A stretch of 64,000 nt of DNA from Scolanthus callimorphus (GCA_033964015.1 CM066912.1:22741073-22805072), one strand, 5' to 3'; counted from the stretch's first letter, positions 33,946-46,749 are shown. Notes: generated by a model not told the origin, from the sequence alone. Translations and numbers: made by a program.

Positions 33946-34683
33946 GTGAGTGTTAATAGACCATTTTCAAAAATGGCCGCCGAAAATTCAAATCGATTTT
34001 TGTTAAAAATGAACACCATCACTTTTAGTAAAACTGCAAAGTTTCGCTGCATTATATCCATTATATCAAACGAACGTTGAAAATTTACAGACGTTTGTAT
34101 GACTCTGCTTTCTCAGCCGACATGGCATTTGGCAGAGCGAAAATTTAAAGTATTACTAATGTGAGGATACTCAGTTTAATTTTAAGAAAAAAGATGTATT
34201 CTCTCTTGCGCATTATTGTTTCATCTTGTGTCTGGTAGGTTTCAAAAGTTTGCAATACCAGTGGGATAAAAGGAGTTTCTCTTGTGCACTTGTTTCGCCA
34301 CTCTTTATGGAGTTTCCATGATAAGTTTATATCATCCCATTATTCACTTAAAAGTATTAATGGCACCGACTTTGTGATGTACCCAAAATGGAAAAAAATC
34401 ATACAGATAAAAAGAAACTCTCACGCCCTTCTTAACATACGCAGCAGATGGGAGAGTGAGTGTTCTACTGCACATTCTTTGTTTCATGTTGTGTCCGGTA
34501 GGTTTCAAAAATTCTGCAATACCTGCGTTCAGCAAACACATTTTTACAAGTATAGTACGGCCTCAACTATGACCACTCTATATATCTATCAATAAAATTG
34601 AAGCCAATGCATTTCTGTATTCTGATTGGCTAAGAATAGTGAGTTTTCAGCCTAACTGTGTGAATTCAAAGTGATCATTGTCA

Positions 34684-34854
34684 CAGGGGCGTATCCAGGT
34701 TTTGAGAAAGAGGGGGTCACATCAGTCAAATGTAAGGTGCCCTTCTCAAGCTCACCGGATGTTTTTTTTATGTTTGCTGTATTTTCCTTCTAAAAAGGGG
34801 GAAGGGGGTCAGGCATCACAGGACGCCCCCCTCCCCTCCCTAGCTACGCCCCTG
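34684..34854. mobile_element. MITE with hAT-like ends
   Basis: CAGGGGCGTATCCAGG at the left and CCTAGCTACGCCCCTG at the right are imperfect inverted repeats. G-rich and C-rich tracts lie just inside. No target-site duplication is evident. Confidence 0.65.
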
Positions 34855-34859
34855 TTTTA

Positions 34860-34985
34860 TATACTAATTACGATTTTGAGACGGCAATTCCACAAAATAT
34901 TGATGGCTAGTTGTGAGAAAATATTTTCTCCCAACGCCGTCAACATTCTGTGGAATTGCCGTCTCAAATTCGTAATTAATATTGC
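34860..34985. repeat. Hairpin element, about 30 bp arms
   Basis: ATTACGATTTTGAGACGGCA pairs with TGCCGTCTCAAATTCGTAAT. Pairing continues through ATTCCACA / TGTGGAAT. Confidence 0.85.
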
Positions 34986-35280
34986 ATCGCGATTCTTGAA
35001 GATTTTCTGGAGGAAATGGCAAGAAAAAGTGTTATTTATTGTCGATTGAAATTTCAATTCTCATTACATTTACGCGTGCTCTCACGCAATCACGAGCTTT
35101 TCGCACGAGCTCGAGCATTTTCTGTTTACATGTTTCCATCTTTTTCGGCGAAAAAAAGTATATTTCTGCCATAAGATATTATATAATAATAATAATAATA
35201 ATAGACATTTTTATAGCGCTTATATCAGCGTTCTAAGCGCTTTACAATAATGCATTAAAAGAAATATTTACAAGAGGTAA

Positions 35281-35540
35281 ATACCAAAATGATAAAAACA
35301 AAATTACATAGTGATAAAAATATTTACATACATGTTCTATAATATGAGGGTAGTTCTAAAATATAAAAAGATTAAAAACAAAATCGCTGGAGGAAGTATA
35401 AAAATATTAAAAGCTAAAAGAAAAGCAATAAATGTAAAAACAGGTAAGTACCAAAAAAGATAAAAACATAAAATTACGTGGCGATAAAAATATTTACATA
35501 CATGTTCAATAAAATGAGGGTAGTTCTAAATATAGAGCAT
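35281..35540. repeat. Duplicated segment in LINE 3' region, period about 171 bp
   Basis: TATTTACATACATGTTC and ATGAGGGTAGTTCTAAA occur in the same order in both halves. Confidence 0.8.
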
Positions 35541-35637
35541 TAACAAAGACATCCAATGACAGCATTCACGCAGTTAAGTGGACCGCTGCCACGGGATGTC
35601 AATGAAAGTGCAGGGGGACGGGAAAGGATGGAATAAG

Positions 35638-37410
35638 TTACAGGTCAAATGCTCGCCTGAACAGATATGTTTTTAGCATGGTCTTGAATTCGGAAAGAGA
35701 ATCAGCTAATTTTACATTGTTGGGTACATCGTTCCAAAGTCGCGGAGCATGAGCTGCAAACGATCTTAACCCATAGCTTTTGGTCCGAAAATTTGTAGGA
35801 TTCAATCTGGGTGGGCCAGCTAAAGAGCGAAGTGATCTTGCGGGTGTGTACACTTCAAGCAGTTCACTGAGATATGATGGAGCGAGACCATTAAGACATT
35901 TAAATGTGAGAAGATTTACTTTGAAAATTATTCTGTATTCCACCGGGAGCCAGTGTAATTGCTGCAAAATAGGACTTATGTGGTCGTACTTGCCGACTCT
36001 AGCAATGACCCGAGCAGCAGCATTTTGCACGCTCTGGAGCTTGTCTATCAAAGATTTTGGAAGGCCGTAGAGTAGCGCATTGCAGCTGTCAAGTTTAGAG
36101 CAAACAAAAGACTTAACGAGATTTTAGAAGTATCTAGGGAAAGAAACTTCCTGATTTTAGCTATGCTTCTCAGATGATAGAAGGCTGATTTTACTATAGT
36201 ATGATGTGAACTACCAACGACATCGTGGAATCAAAAATAACACCGATGTTGCGAGCTTTCGTGACTGGAAATACGCTTTCATTTCCAAGGGTGAGGTAAT
36301 CAAGAGTAAGAGAGCTGCGGAAACGAGAGTGTAATAAGAGGAGTTCAGTTTTATCTTTATTCAGTTTCAGCTTATTTAGCGCCATCCATTTGTCGATATC
36401 GGAAATACAAGACTGGATGCGGTTTTAGTAGCAGTTAAGTCATCTTCATTATCTAAGCAGAAAGAAGAGTAGATCTGAGTGTCATCGGCATAGAGGTGAA
36501 AGGTAAGGCCATGATGGCGTATGATGTCTCCTAGTGGTGAGGTGTACATCAAATACAATAAGGGACCTAATACTGATCGCTGGGGGACACCACAGGTAAG
36601 TGTACGCACATCTGATGAAGAACCGTCAATTCCAACAAATTGTGTACGGGCACTGAGATAAGACTTGAACCATAGTATAGAGCATTGCCTCTGATTCCAA
36701 AGCGCGAGTCCAGTCTAGAGAGGAGAATCTGATGGTCAACCGTATCGAAGGCTGCCGAAAGGTCAAGGAGTAAAAGTATAACAGAGCGGTTATTATCGAT
36801 GGAATTTAAGATGTCGTTTTGGACTCTAAGAAGAGCGGTTTCGCAGCTATGGTGCTTTTTATAAGATGATTGCAGTAGCTCGTCCAGATTGTTGTCATGC
36901 ATATGGTCCATAACCCGGACTGCAACCACCTTCTCAATAGATTTGCCGAGAAACTGCAGGTTGGAGACCGGCCTGAAATTTGAATAAAATTCGTGATCGA
37001 GTAGCGGTTTTTTCAACAGTGGTGACAGAACAGCTTGTTTTAATGATGTAGGCATGACACAGGAATCGAAGGATAGATTAGCAATCCTTGTAATAATAGG
37101 CAACAGATCTTCCAAACAGTAGTTCAGTAATCGAGCAGGTAAAGGGTCAAGGCAGCAAGACTTAGAGGAAGATTTACGTATCAGTGGTAACAGTTCTTTC
37201 TCATCAGCAGGGGAAAATTCTTCAAGTGCATTGATAAAGCGAGGACTGTCCAGATCCTGACAAAATCCTAGAAAGTATCTGTCAACACAGGGAGTCAGCC
37301 CAGATCTTATAGAATTAATTTTATCAATGAAAAAATTGGAAAAGTTGTTGCAAAGTTCCTGCTTCAAGCTGCATGATGGATAAAGCTTCTCAGCCGAACG
37401 AGATATTGCT
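35638..37410 (-). pseudogene. Reverse transcriptase of L2/CR1 LINE, frameshifted
   Basis: It can be followed from KQELCNNFSNFF through FRPVSNLQFLGKSIEKVV, then LLLLDLSAAFDTVDH (first catalytic Asp region), GVPQRSVLGPLLYLMY and the YADD catalytic box, to the C-terminal region with LQSVQNAAARV, HWLPVEYRI and LFRRAFDL before the stop. At least three frame changes occur: near 36680, near 36420 and between about 36190 and 36050. All polymerase motifs remain legible but no continuous protein can be made. It would have driven target-primed reverse transcription. Confidence 0.9.
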
Positions 37411-37697
37411 AGAAATATAGCTAAACGTTATTTCTAACTATTGACAATGAAATGAAACATAAATTCGTGTGAAAAAAGTTGAATTTCGCTAGCTCTTTTG
37501 AGCCGTCAATACCGTCTTTCAGAGGTTGTTCGAACTAATACCAATAAGGATTACTGATAAGGCCTTAAAATCACACTGTTCATCATAAAATGCAAAACTT
37601 AGAAAACGTCCAGCGCCTGTCTTAAACGATACATTCGTAAACACGAGTTATTGTGGGGGCCAAATGTCACTCGCTCGCTCACAACTCAAGTGTTAGC

Positions 37698-37995
37698 ACG
37701 ATGACGCTATCAAAACTAGAAAACATAATATATCGAGGACGGAACATCGCTAGATTACCAAACTTGGATATACTTTATCTTCCTGGCAAGGGATGGGGGG
37801 GGGGGGGTCAAGCACCATGCTCAAGTAGCATGACGTGATTGATGACGTCATCAACAAAAAATGATCTCGAGAACGGAACATTGCTAAGTGACCAAACTTG
37901 GGTAAAGATATAACGTCATCGATGACGTCATCACAACTAGAAAAATTAATATCTCGGGAAGGGAACATCGCGAGACGACAAAACGTGGATAAGGT
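37698..37995. repeat. Three imperfect units rich in TGACGTCA
   Basis: Each unit contains GATGACG(T/C)(C/T)ATC, then AATATCTCGRG-type sequence, GGAACATYGCKAG and ACCAAACTTGG or a variant. Two of the three carry the perfect TGACGTCA palindrome. A G tract separates the first unit from the rest. Confidence 0.75.
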
Positions 37996-38417
37996 ATCCA
38001 TGATTTCACCGAGGCATTTGGTGCCTTTGATTTTATATAAATTTTCTTTTTCAAAAATACAAGTAGATGCCCCCATAGCATGTATTGTTAGTATTGTATT
38101 TTTTTCCAATCGAGGCGTTTGAAATTGTACAAAGTATTGTACAATACTACCATGGGCCACTTTTATTATTAGCTAACCCTTTTCACTTCATCCAAATAAC
38201 TCGTAGGGCCAATTTTAATTGTAGATCAATTCAAGTACCTGTATTGTCAAAAACAATTGAATGCTGGTGAAAGAGTATCACTTAATAAGAGGAACACTTA
38301 CCATTGGGGGCAAGGACTATCTAGCGCAGTATTGTATCTCAAACTGTCCCCCTTTGGAAATATATCAGAGCTATTGTTTTAACAAAAAGCTTAGGTGGAA
38401 CATCCATTGATCGTTTT

Positions 38418-38698
38418 TTACCACTGATGCATTGCTACGCGACCTCAAAATTCACGGTTGCGAGTGGCGATTCTCAGCAAAGGAATTGTAATGTCAATTT
38501 TCTTGAGTCAGAAAGTTCATAACTCTAGGACAGAAAGCCAAAGGATAGCTTACAATTATTTTAATTGATTTTACAATTAATGTCGACCCACCGAAGTAGC
38601 CGAATCCAACGTTTTAGTTTTGATTGACTGCTAAAAATCGCCAATCGCCCATCGCAACAGTGAATTTTGAGGTCGCGTAGCAATGCATACAGTGGTAA
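38418..38698. mobile_element. TIR MITE, family with 55165-55428
   Basis: TTTACCACTG followed by TGCATTGCTACGCGACCTC at the left is inverted at the right (GAGGTCGCGTAGCAATGCA then CAGTGGTAAA). Shared inner words include CCAACGTTTTAG and CAATCGCCCATCGC. Confidence 0.82.
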
Positions 38699-38949
38699 AC
38701 AACAGCTAGTTCTTGTCTCTCATGAGGTAGCTATGATTCCAGTCCAATTTGGCAAACAATGAATAATCACTCGCCACCGACAAAAGTTTAGGAGGATCTT
38801 TAATCTGGCATTCAGACACTTGTTTTATGAGAACATATGTACTTGTGAATTATTGGTTTGCATGTGACGTCATTGGCGGCCATGTTGGTGGAACCGGACA
38901 AAATAACGTTAATTTGTTCCCTTTGTCCTGTCCACCAACATGGCCGCCG

Positions 38950-39255
38950 CACTTTTCAGTGATTTTATTCCCCGGTTACAAACCGGGCCATCCCGTAAAC
39001 AGTTTGGGGTCTTTCTAGGTTTTGTAAAAGATGCATTGTATTTTGGATTGGAGCTGTTCATGTATTCCATCTATTGTATTCCGCACTATTCAGTTATTTT
39101 ATTCCCAATGGGATGGTTACAAACCGGGCCATCCCGTAAACAGTTTGAGTTCTTTTTTTGGTATTTGCAAGATGTATTGTATTTGGATTGGGGCTATTGT
39201 ATTCCATCTTACTGTTTCGTTCTACGGTCTTTTGTTTGCTACTGTATTTATGCCT
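38950..39255 (+). repeat. Tandem duplication, about 140 bp unit
   Basis: GGTTACAAACCGGGCCATCC with CGTAAACAGTTTG, then TTGCAAGATG(T/C)ATTGTAT-type sequence, occurs twice in succession. Confidence 0.8.
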
Positions 39256-40104
39256 CTGGTGCCTTGCCACACCAAGAAAGAGCCAAAGTTTGTCATTCAG
39301 AAATAATAAAGTTTTTGAAGTGATTTCTTCTCATAATATAATTTCAATTTTTTTTTTTTTTGAGAAAAGGCGAATCTTTCGATGTTTGAAATCTCAAGAA
39401 AGTCAATCCTTCGTTCTGTATACTCGCCTTTTGATTGGCTAATTCTTACAAGATGGATCAGTTGAGGTATTCGCGCAGAAGAAGGCTGCCCTCAAATGGT
39501 TAGAATTTCATTTTAAGCTTGATTTGTTGGGTATCATAATTACCATGATCTTCATCAGTATCAACATCATCTTCTTCTTAATCCGAGGTATATGTTTTCA
39601 TGTGTATAAGGAATTACAAGGATGGAGCTTGTGCGTATAAGGAATAACGTTCGATGGAGCTAAAATAAAATCTAAAAGCTACAGGATATTATAAGGGAAG
39701 TAGTTATCCTATAATTAATCTACGTACTACGCTATTTTCAGTTGGACATCCGCTAATTGTGCAGTTGACCGTGGTGATCCGTTGGTGGTCTAAATTTCGA
39801 CCTGCTGGGAGATCTGTCATGCTGCTACTAATGAATTAAGCACTGATCATGAATTTCTATACATTTCCAATCTCTTGGTTAGTACCTATAACTGATTACT
39901 AAACCGCGACCAGACCTATTTCTAATACTGCTTATGATATTTTACTCTAGAAATAAAATTGATCGTATTTTACGGAGCGGATTTTAGGATGAGTGTCGAA
40001 AACTAAACGCAGATACAAAACCACTGACCAACAATCAGGAAGTGGAAGCCATTCAACAACAAACCAATCAGGAGGCGAAGTAACTTGGATTTGCGTTTAG
40101 TCAT

Positions 40105-40433
40105 GTGATTCTAAATGTCACCTGGCGGGACATGATCACCAATGAGGTGCTTTACGGTGGTCTACCACTGCTCTCGACAAAGATTCGGTCGAGGAGACTG
40201 CGCCTAGCGGGTCACTGCGTGCGCCACAAGGATGTTGCAGCGCATGGTTTGGTTCTTTGGGAACCCACACAGGGTCGAGCTTCTCGGGGTGGTCAACGGT
40301 CGACCTACATAGACAGCCTTAAGCGTGACACTGACCCTGCAGTCTCCTAGCGAGCTACGGACGCTATGTTGGATAGGCCGTTGTGGCAAGCCACCATCTG
40401 TCCCCGAGGAGACTCGACCTGATGATGATGTGA
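40105..40433 (+). pseudogene. RTE-type LINE fragment (C-terminal end of RT)
   Basis: It reads TWRDMITNEVLYGGLPLLS, then RSRRLRLAGHCVRHKD, LVLWEPTQGRASRG and TYIDSLKRDT, the characteristic conserved tail of RTE-type reverse transcriptases. A frame change near 40345 brings in a stop; DRPLWQA then continues in another frame. A GATGATGATGTGAT tail follows, in line with the microsatellite 3' ends of such LINEs. It is an isolated fragment with no upstream polymerase. Confidence 0.75.
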
Positions 40434-40439
40434 TTAGCA

Positions 40440-41410
40440 TTGGCGCGTTTTGATTTAGTTCGCAATTTGATTGGCAGAAAGACGAAAAGACTTTGCTCTC
40501 GACCAATAGAAACGCTGTCTGGCTTTCTTTCGGCGGTCATCTGAAATCCACCTTTGGAATTTGTTCATTTGGGCAATGGCCAGCTTTTATCATGAGTTAT
40601 CAGCGCGCCGTTTTCACTAAAACGCATAAAAAGTTTAGAGAAAATTAATCAAGCCGATTTGAATTAATTCACAGTTTCTCACTTGCTTTCTACTTATTAT
40701 GAATTTAGTGGGTTTTTGAAATGAGATAACGAAATATTTTACCGCAAAACTCGTTGCATGGTATAAACCACTTCTCTGCGCCTGGGAAAATTCCAAACTT
40801 CACCTTCTTTCTAGTTCCGCTCTAGATTCTTAAGCTCCACATTTTTGCGTTTATTATTCCGAGTCCTCTCGAATTCATTTTTGCACTAACAGGATTCTAT
40901 CGAAAGAAGGGAGGCTCCGAGATTCGGAGTGCCGATATTTTAGCTCGTGCGTAATAAATATTACGCCACTAAATGACTCCTTCTGTTGCACTAGGCCCAC
41001 AAATATAAAATAAATGATTACTTTTCGTTGTTAAACTGTTGTTCTCTTCAAAGGTACATAATGGGTTTAATTTTCGATTCATCGCATTAGATTGCGCCGT
41101 ACTTTATAGCTAGGTTTAATATTAATTAGTGTCAAATTAATTTTTTAAACATTGGGCCAATAATTTCAGTTTCAAGAAAAGAGCAACGTTGGCTTGTTGC
41201 AAGAAAATGAAAAGGACGCTGAAAGTTTTTTTTTAATTTTGCTCATGTGATGTTACTATACCATTTTCATTTTTTTATGAAATCTACGCAAGCTAACAAA
41301 CCGCGGTTTGGCTTCCGTCAATCAAACGAGTCAACAGCTCTGGGTGATTTCAAGCAAGCATTGAGAGCTTTTTTTAACAAGGACTTGCTAACCATCATAA
41401 AATGTAAACG
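40440..41410. other. Stretch without a recognisable gene
   Basis: AT-rich. Nothing supported. Confidence 0.5.
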
Positions 41411-41415
41411 AAGCT

Positions 41416-41802
41416 TCATGCGCCTTCCTTAAAAGGTTTGATGGGCGGAAGCCGAAACGTATTTTCGCGTTCGGAAATGTGAAGTGGGAGTTCGCTCGAA
41501 AAGTACACTAAGAGACTACTAAAGACAATATAACAAGTGCGACCAGGATGCAACTTTCTAATCCCTACAAATTTGAAAAGGAAGACTTTCACATTTTGAA
41601 ATAGCCGTGTTGTTAGCCCTGATGGAATCTTAGCGATACATAATGCATACCCCGGATGTGATTTTGCTATTTTGTCGCCTAGAGCGGTAACCCCTAAATC
41701 TCCTTCAATTACGGCGACTAAACTACCTATCCGATCAATCCTCAACACAACGGTCCTGCTATCAATGCATTTTCTCTCCTTTTTGCTTCGCTATAATTAT
41801 CC
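41416..41802 (-). CDS. Unrecognised ORF, no clear start
   Basis: An open frame of about 128 codons on the minus strand, starting after a stop near 41802. It has protein-like composition (VLRIDRIGSLVAVIEGDLGV, then KSHPGYALCIAKIPSGLTTR) and ends ...PPIKPFKEG then Ala and stop. There is no suitable ATG and no good acceptor. No family is recognised. It might be the last exon of a gene or a remnant of a mobile element. Confidence 0.3.
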
Positions 41803-41809
41803 AAGCAAA

Positions 41810-44800
41810 CTGACCACGCGCGTTATTTAATGACTATTAGGAAATATGGCTGCGCCAAGACCTGATAATGGGCTGGCTATTATGTGGTACTATAATGCGT
41901 TCCACGTATATTAGTATTGAAGATTAGAGTTCTGCCGTAAGTGTCTTGTTATTAATTCGATAACATCGAAACTGACGAAATAAAGAATTCGGTTATGCAG
42001 ACTGGGATTATAGGTTTTTGTCATACCCGAATGAGTAGGCGCTCTTGAAGGAAGACAGTTTTACTGAGGTATTTAAAATCAAGAGCCTGACAGCAAATCG
42101 TCGATCTCTGCGAGACGTTTTGACCGATTGCTTTCAAGTGTGCTCAAAAGGTAAACTAATACTACTTTGTACTAATATGGTTATCAAGTTTTTGAGGAAA
42201 CGAAAATATGGCACAAAACACAGCAGACGAGGCAACGTGATCCAGGGCACTTGTAGACAACAATGTTAGCGGCCAGAATTCACAGTTGAATTATTCTACA
42301 TGGAAGTATATAATTATAGGGAAGAAAAGTGGATGCCGAAGAAAAGAAAAAAGAAAATAGAGATTGAGATTGAGATGTTTACTTTTTTATGATTTTCTTA
42401 TTTAGAAGTATTTTTGCCAGGCAGAAAAAGAAACACTTTTCAGTGTGGTTTCCCTTTTGATAGATCTTTCCTTAGTAGTCACAGTTTTGAGTTGGTCTAA
42501 TAAAGTGTAACCAAAAGAAAATAAAGAAACAACACGCAGCAATTTCATTATTGCGCCATTGTTTCCTTTTTCCAGACTTCGAAATGTTTAGTATGGTTTA
42601 ACACAGAAAACCTGTTTCAAATCGAACTGACTTTTTGTTATTATTTTGTTCCTATTGAGCTCTGTCTCACTCCCAGGTAAAACATTTTAATGCGCACTCA
42701 TGCTTGAAAAACAAAAAAAATAGTTTTAAATAGAAAGAGTTCAAAGAAGAATACTTCTGTTTACGGAATCCTAGTTGTAATTCATTTCCGCAGACGGTTC
42801 GTGGGAAGAAAAACTGTCTCTATGTCTACAGTTTGTCTGACACAAGAAAACGCAGCTATAATTTAATAGAGCAATGCACAATGATCTTGGATAGCTGAGT
42901 GCACTATACAAACCAAGGCCGGACCGGGGGGGTGGGGGGTGTTACTTCTTCATATAAGGTATATTGGTACATGTATCGCCAGGACGTAGGGTATGTTGCT
43001 TTAGCTCTGACGTCTGAGATAGGATGTCCCGGGAACAATTTCAAAACCGCTAGGTGTTTCCTAATTGCCACACGTACGAATTTTGCTGCGAGTGGCGCGA
43101 GATCTTCGACGATCGTCAACGTCCAATCGTGCAATATGAACGGCTATCGATTTGGTACTGTATATTTGTGAGCTTTTGTTTGGAAATCGAATGAAGATTG
43201 CCCGCGCATGCGCAGTGACATTCGAAAGCGCTCAAAGCGCCCTGCGACATGGGGCGACGTCTTAAGTGAAATCGCCATACGACGTTACAAATAAGCCCAT
43301 CCCAAGATCGCCGGCGGTTGTTCACACTGCGCGATGGGACAACGTCCATCAGATCAGGCTTGTTACATGGTATATGCCTCAGGTACCATGCAAAGCACAA
43401 AAGTGGCCCGGATCAGAGCTCAGAGGAGCATAGAGGAGCATTATAAATCACATTTGATCATATATATTTTTATATATGCGAATTTGCAACTTAAAATGTA
43501 CCAAAAGCTGCAACAAATAAAGACGGATTTATTAGTACGGACGTGACAAATGATATCAAAAACGAAACATTATAAAATTTTACTTTTGAATTTGGCGTCA
43601 TGTAGTTACTAAAATGCACCAACAAAAAGCAGGAAATTAAAACTTCAAGACCAGATCAAAAGCGACGCCGGAGATCAATGTTTTGGGACAAAACGTAAAA
43701 CATTTGAAACATCTTCGAGCAAATGTTGATTGAACTTTGGATTATCCTCGTACGTGACCCATATGTGCTTTTATTTACGGGGCTGGAAAGAAGGGATTTC
43801 TTAATACTTTGAAGTAAAACAAATGGAAAATATGTTTTTCACAATAATATAAATGTTAAAAAGACCATAAGTTGAGCGCAGGCCTTTGAAACAACCTATA
43901 AATCATAGCCTTTCTTGAGCGTCGGCCTCCGTCTGTGAGTCTGTATATATAACATTGCTATCTCACAATGCTCCTCCTTGCTACCTTAACTAGTCGTTTA
44001 AACATAGTTTCCATCCTCGATAACAAAAACCAAAATACCCATTGTTTTCGTTTATATTGATTTGGGTATAAAATTTCCGGGGTTGCAGCCCCGAAGCACT
44101 TTCCAACACGAAAGTAAGTAATATCCAGCTAAATAATTTAGCACTTCCATCTGAGGACGTGATTGGCTCAAAGTAAACAAAAAACGTCTTCCTCGAGCTG
44201 CTGAGCTCTCGGCTTGTTATGATATGAAAGTAATGAGCCACTCGGGGCTAAACTATATAATTAAGTAAGTAAATCCATTTGTTCTGATTTCGTGCGTTTT
44301 TAATAGGAATACAAGAGGGACGAAGATCACTGCACGAGAGGCAATTCCACTTGAAATAACGAGAAACTCTGGAAACTGATGTAGGTAAGTTGATCACTTA
44401 ATGGGTAATGTTAGTTTATATCACGGTCTTGTGTAGGTAAGTCTAGGACTAGAATAATAATGGCAATATCAAATCACAGTATATTAAAAAGGGGCAACGA
44501 TTTAAGATTCTGTTTTTTGCAGTTTTACGAAAAAGTTGAAAGCTAGGAGAAACAGATTTCCTTCAAAACGAAAGTTAGATAATATAACAATTTTACACAA
44601 TGATGTTTGAAGATATTGATATCAGGATCAAGGGCGTAAATCTCGCTAAACCGCATTTTGATGGGCCTTTTTAACATTGAACACGAAAACCTAAAAGTAA
44701 TACAGTACAGGTGAATTATATAACAACCTCATTGAAAACCAGGAGAGAGATTAGTCTAGTCGTAAGTGAAATAGATATTCTGTTTAAAATCATCAAGGTT

Positions 44801-45060
44801 TGTCTCTTGTCTAAGGATCACAGAGAATTCGTAAAGCATCCACTTTCAGTAATTTTCTTCAAATTTTATTAACTATCACAGGGTCAAGAAAAACATTTTA
44901 AAAGGTGAAGAAGTGGAATCTAACAGAAAGGGTAAGAGAGCACCAATCACATTTTTAAGTGACTCCTTATAGATGGCATTCAATCATGAGAGCTTTTAAT
45001 AGGGGAGAAATAAATAGGTTATGATATAGAAAGTGGCATATACGCAGCGCAGAGGCTGAC
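41810..45060. other. Long stretch without a recognisable gene
   Basis: Both strands were read for exons with splice sites and none was supported. A GC-richer segment at 42900-43400 has short frames but no motif. Confidence 0.45.
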
Positions 45061-45064
45061 TATC

Positions 45065-45443
45065 CAGTGTTACCTCTATTAAGCGGCCAAAATCGAGATT
45101 GCCCGCTTAATGGAGATAGTACAAGAATAGTATCTCGCCTTTGCACTTATGCCCGCTGAAATATTGTAAAAAAGTGCTTCTTAGAGAACCGCCATCGGAT
45201 GTTTGAGTTGTATAGCGGCTTATAAGCTTGTCCCAACAAAGATTAAATAAGAATTTGCTGTTTTTGTGAATTTGCAACATCTTCTGTCACTAAAATGGTA
45301 TTAAGAATCATTAGCAGGATGTTGTGGCCGCTTAATAGAGGTAATAATAGTATTGGGGACCGGAAAATAGTAGCCACGGCCGCTAATAATAGAGGGTGAC
45401 CGCTTAATAGGAGGTGGCCGCTTAATAGAGATACATAACACTG
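45065..45443. mobile_element. TIR element with pogo/Tigger-like ends
   Basis: CAGTGTTACCTCTATTAAGC at the left, and GCTTAATAGAGATACATAAC followed by ACTG at the right, are inverted. CCGCTTAATAG(A/G) recurs four times near the right end. CAGTG ends with CTCTATTAAGCGG resemble pogo/Tigger-type termini, but a TA duplication is not clear. Confidence 0.7.
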
Positions 45444-45449
45444 TATGTA

Positions 45450-46400
45450 TTTCACGTCTTTTCCTTCTTCCATGTTGTTCCCTTCGATAGGTATCATTTC
45501 TTTGTAGTACATGCAAGTTGCACAAGTTTCACAAATTGCAAGTTACCTAAAATAGCTAACTCCAAAAGTGTTTTAAATATATATTTTAGCGCCAACAAAT
45601 AACAATTATCAAACTCTTTAAGCCCTTTGATCCATCGGATGTAAGATTGGCTACTTCCATCTCATCTCATCTCCTGTTCTGTGTTTTATTCCAAATAATA
45701 TTCATTTAAAAGTTTGCACGTTTATTGCACAAATTGGTAGTGAAAAAATAACTTTTAGCTTTTTTACATCTTCCGACACCATCCGCTTTTTCTTTACCAG
45801 CGTTCCGCTTTTGACGCTTTGAGATAAAATGTTATCTTATAGAAGACGTTAGCATGGTTATTTGATTGTTTTATTGATTTAAATAAACCATATAATCTTA
45901 GTCGTGTGAAACTAATGAAAGAGATCTTTACTATCGGCCGCTATTTTATTCTGCCGGTCATATTGCCGCTCCAGACAAATCATTTTTTTCAATCAGCGGA
46001 TTTCATTAATCTTTTTTCTATTTGTCGCTAATCGCAGGAACTTTGCTGGGAGGGTAGCTATTTTGGCAATTTGAACGGTAAAAAAATCGGCGCCACTATT
46101 TCACAATAAACTTAGACAAAATTCTGCACGTACGAAAGTTACGAGCTACCATTGCACTCCACCTCGAAACCTCAGCTCACGGTGCTGTTGAGATTTTTCA
46201 TATTTATATCATAATACGTTTCAAGAATAAAGGAACGTGATACCAAAATATGAATTGAATGACCTGATAGGAGATTTGGAAGGAAATTGCATACTATTTA
46301 AAAATAAGCTGATTGGAAACTTCGGCTTAAACAGAGATGATAATTCTTGCGTTTGACACGTAAAAATATGGAGTCATATAATGTCACGTGAAAATATAAA
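45450..46400. other. Stretch without a recognisable gene
   Basis: AT-rich. Nothing supported. Confidence 0.5.
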
Positions 46401-46407
46401 TGTCATA

Positions 46408-46743
46408 AATAGAGGATATTACACGGTGGTGCGAAGATATGAGTTTTATTTTCGAGTGGCAAGAACAATATTTTACGAATGAGCGCAGCGAATGAGTAAA
46501 ATATTGTTTTTGACACGAGAAAATAAAACTCATATCTTCAAGCCAGCGTGTAATTTTCTTTTTATTATATAGACAAACCAGAAAAAAAATATTTCAAATT
46601 GATTTCCAAGCGCTTTTGTTTTGACCGATATCCTCACTAGTGAGGATATGGAAAATATGTCACTGAGGACCCGGATGTAGCTTCGTATGAGATCTACGAG
46701 TGGCGTATTTCCCAGTAAAACACTCGTGTCTATATAATAAAAA
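46408..46743. mobile_element. Multi-palindrome foldback MITE
   Basis: AAGATATGAGTTTTATTTTC pairs with GAAAATAAAACTCATATCTT. An inner pair ACAATATTTTAC / GTAAAATATTGT flanks GAATGAGCGCAGCGAATGAG. The right half holds a perfect palindrome at 46629-46650. Confidence 0.82.
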
Positions 46744-46749
46744 GAAATA

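Larger units (their letters stand above)
33451..34540 (+). repeat. Tandem array, about 266 bp unit with exon-like core
   Basis: Units begin near 33451, 33717 and 34267 with TTGTGCACTTGTTTYGCCA and share CAGATAAAAAGAAACT and TTTCAAARRTYTGCAATACC; a fourth copy is cut off at about 34540. The second unit holds about 270 extra bases (33953-34220). In units 1 and 2 the core (33538 and 33850 onward) is an ATG-started frame of 33 and 32 codons that ends exactly at a GTGAGT. Confidence 0.8.
35183..37410 (-). mobile_element. 5'-truncated L2/CR1-type LINE with ATT-repeat tail
   Basis: The minus-strand element contains degenerate reverse-transcriptase coding DNA (37410-35638), a 3' untranslated region and a terminal ATT microsatellite (35183-35204), the typical 3' end of CR1/L2 elements. 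The endonuclease domain is absent, as expected from incomplete reverse transcription. The 3' untranslated part contains a diverged duplication of about 90 bases (35281 and 35452). Confidence 0.88.

Noticed and set aside
38285..38345. Small minus-strand exon-like segment with a GTAAGTG donor
   Set aside because: Only about 50 bases with a weak acceptor and no partner exon. Not enough to call.
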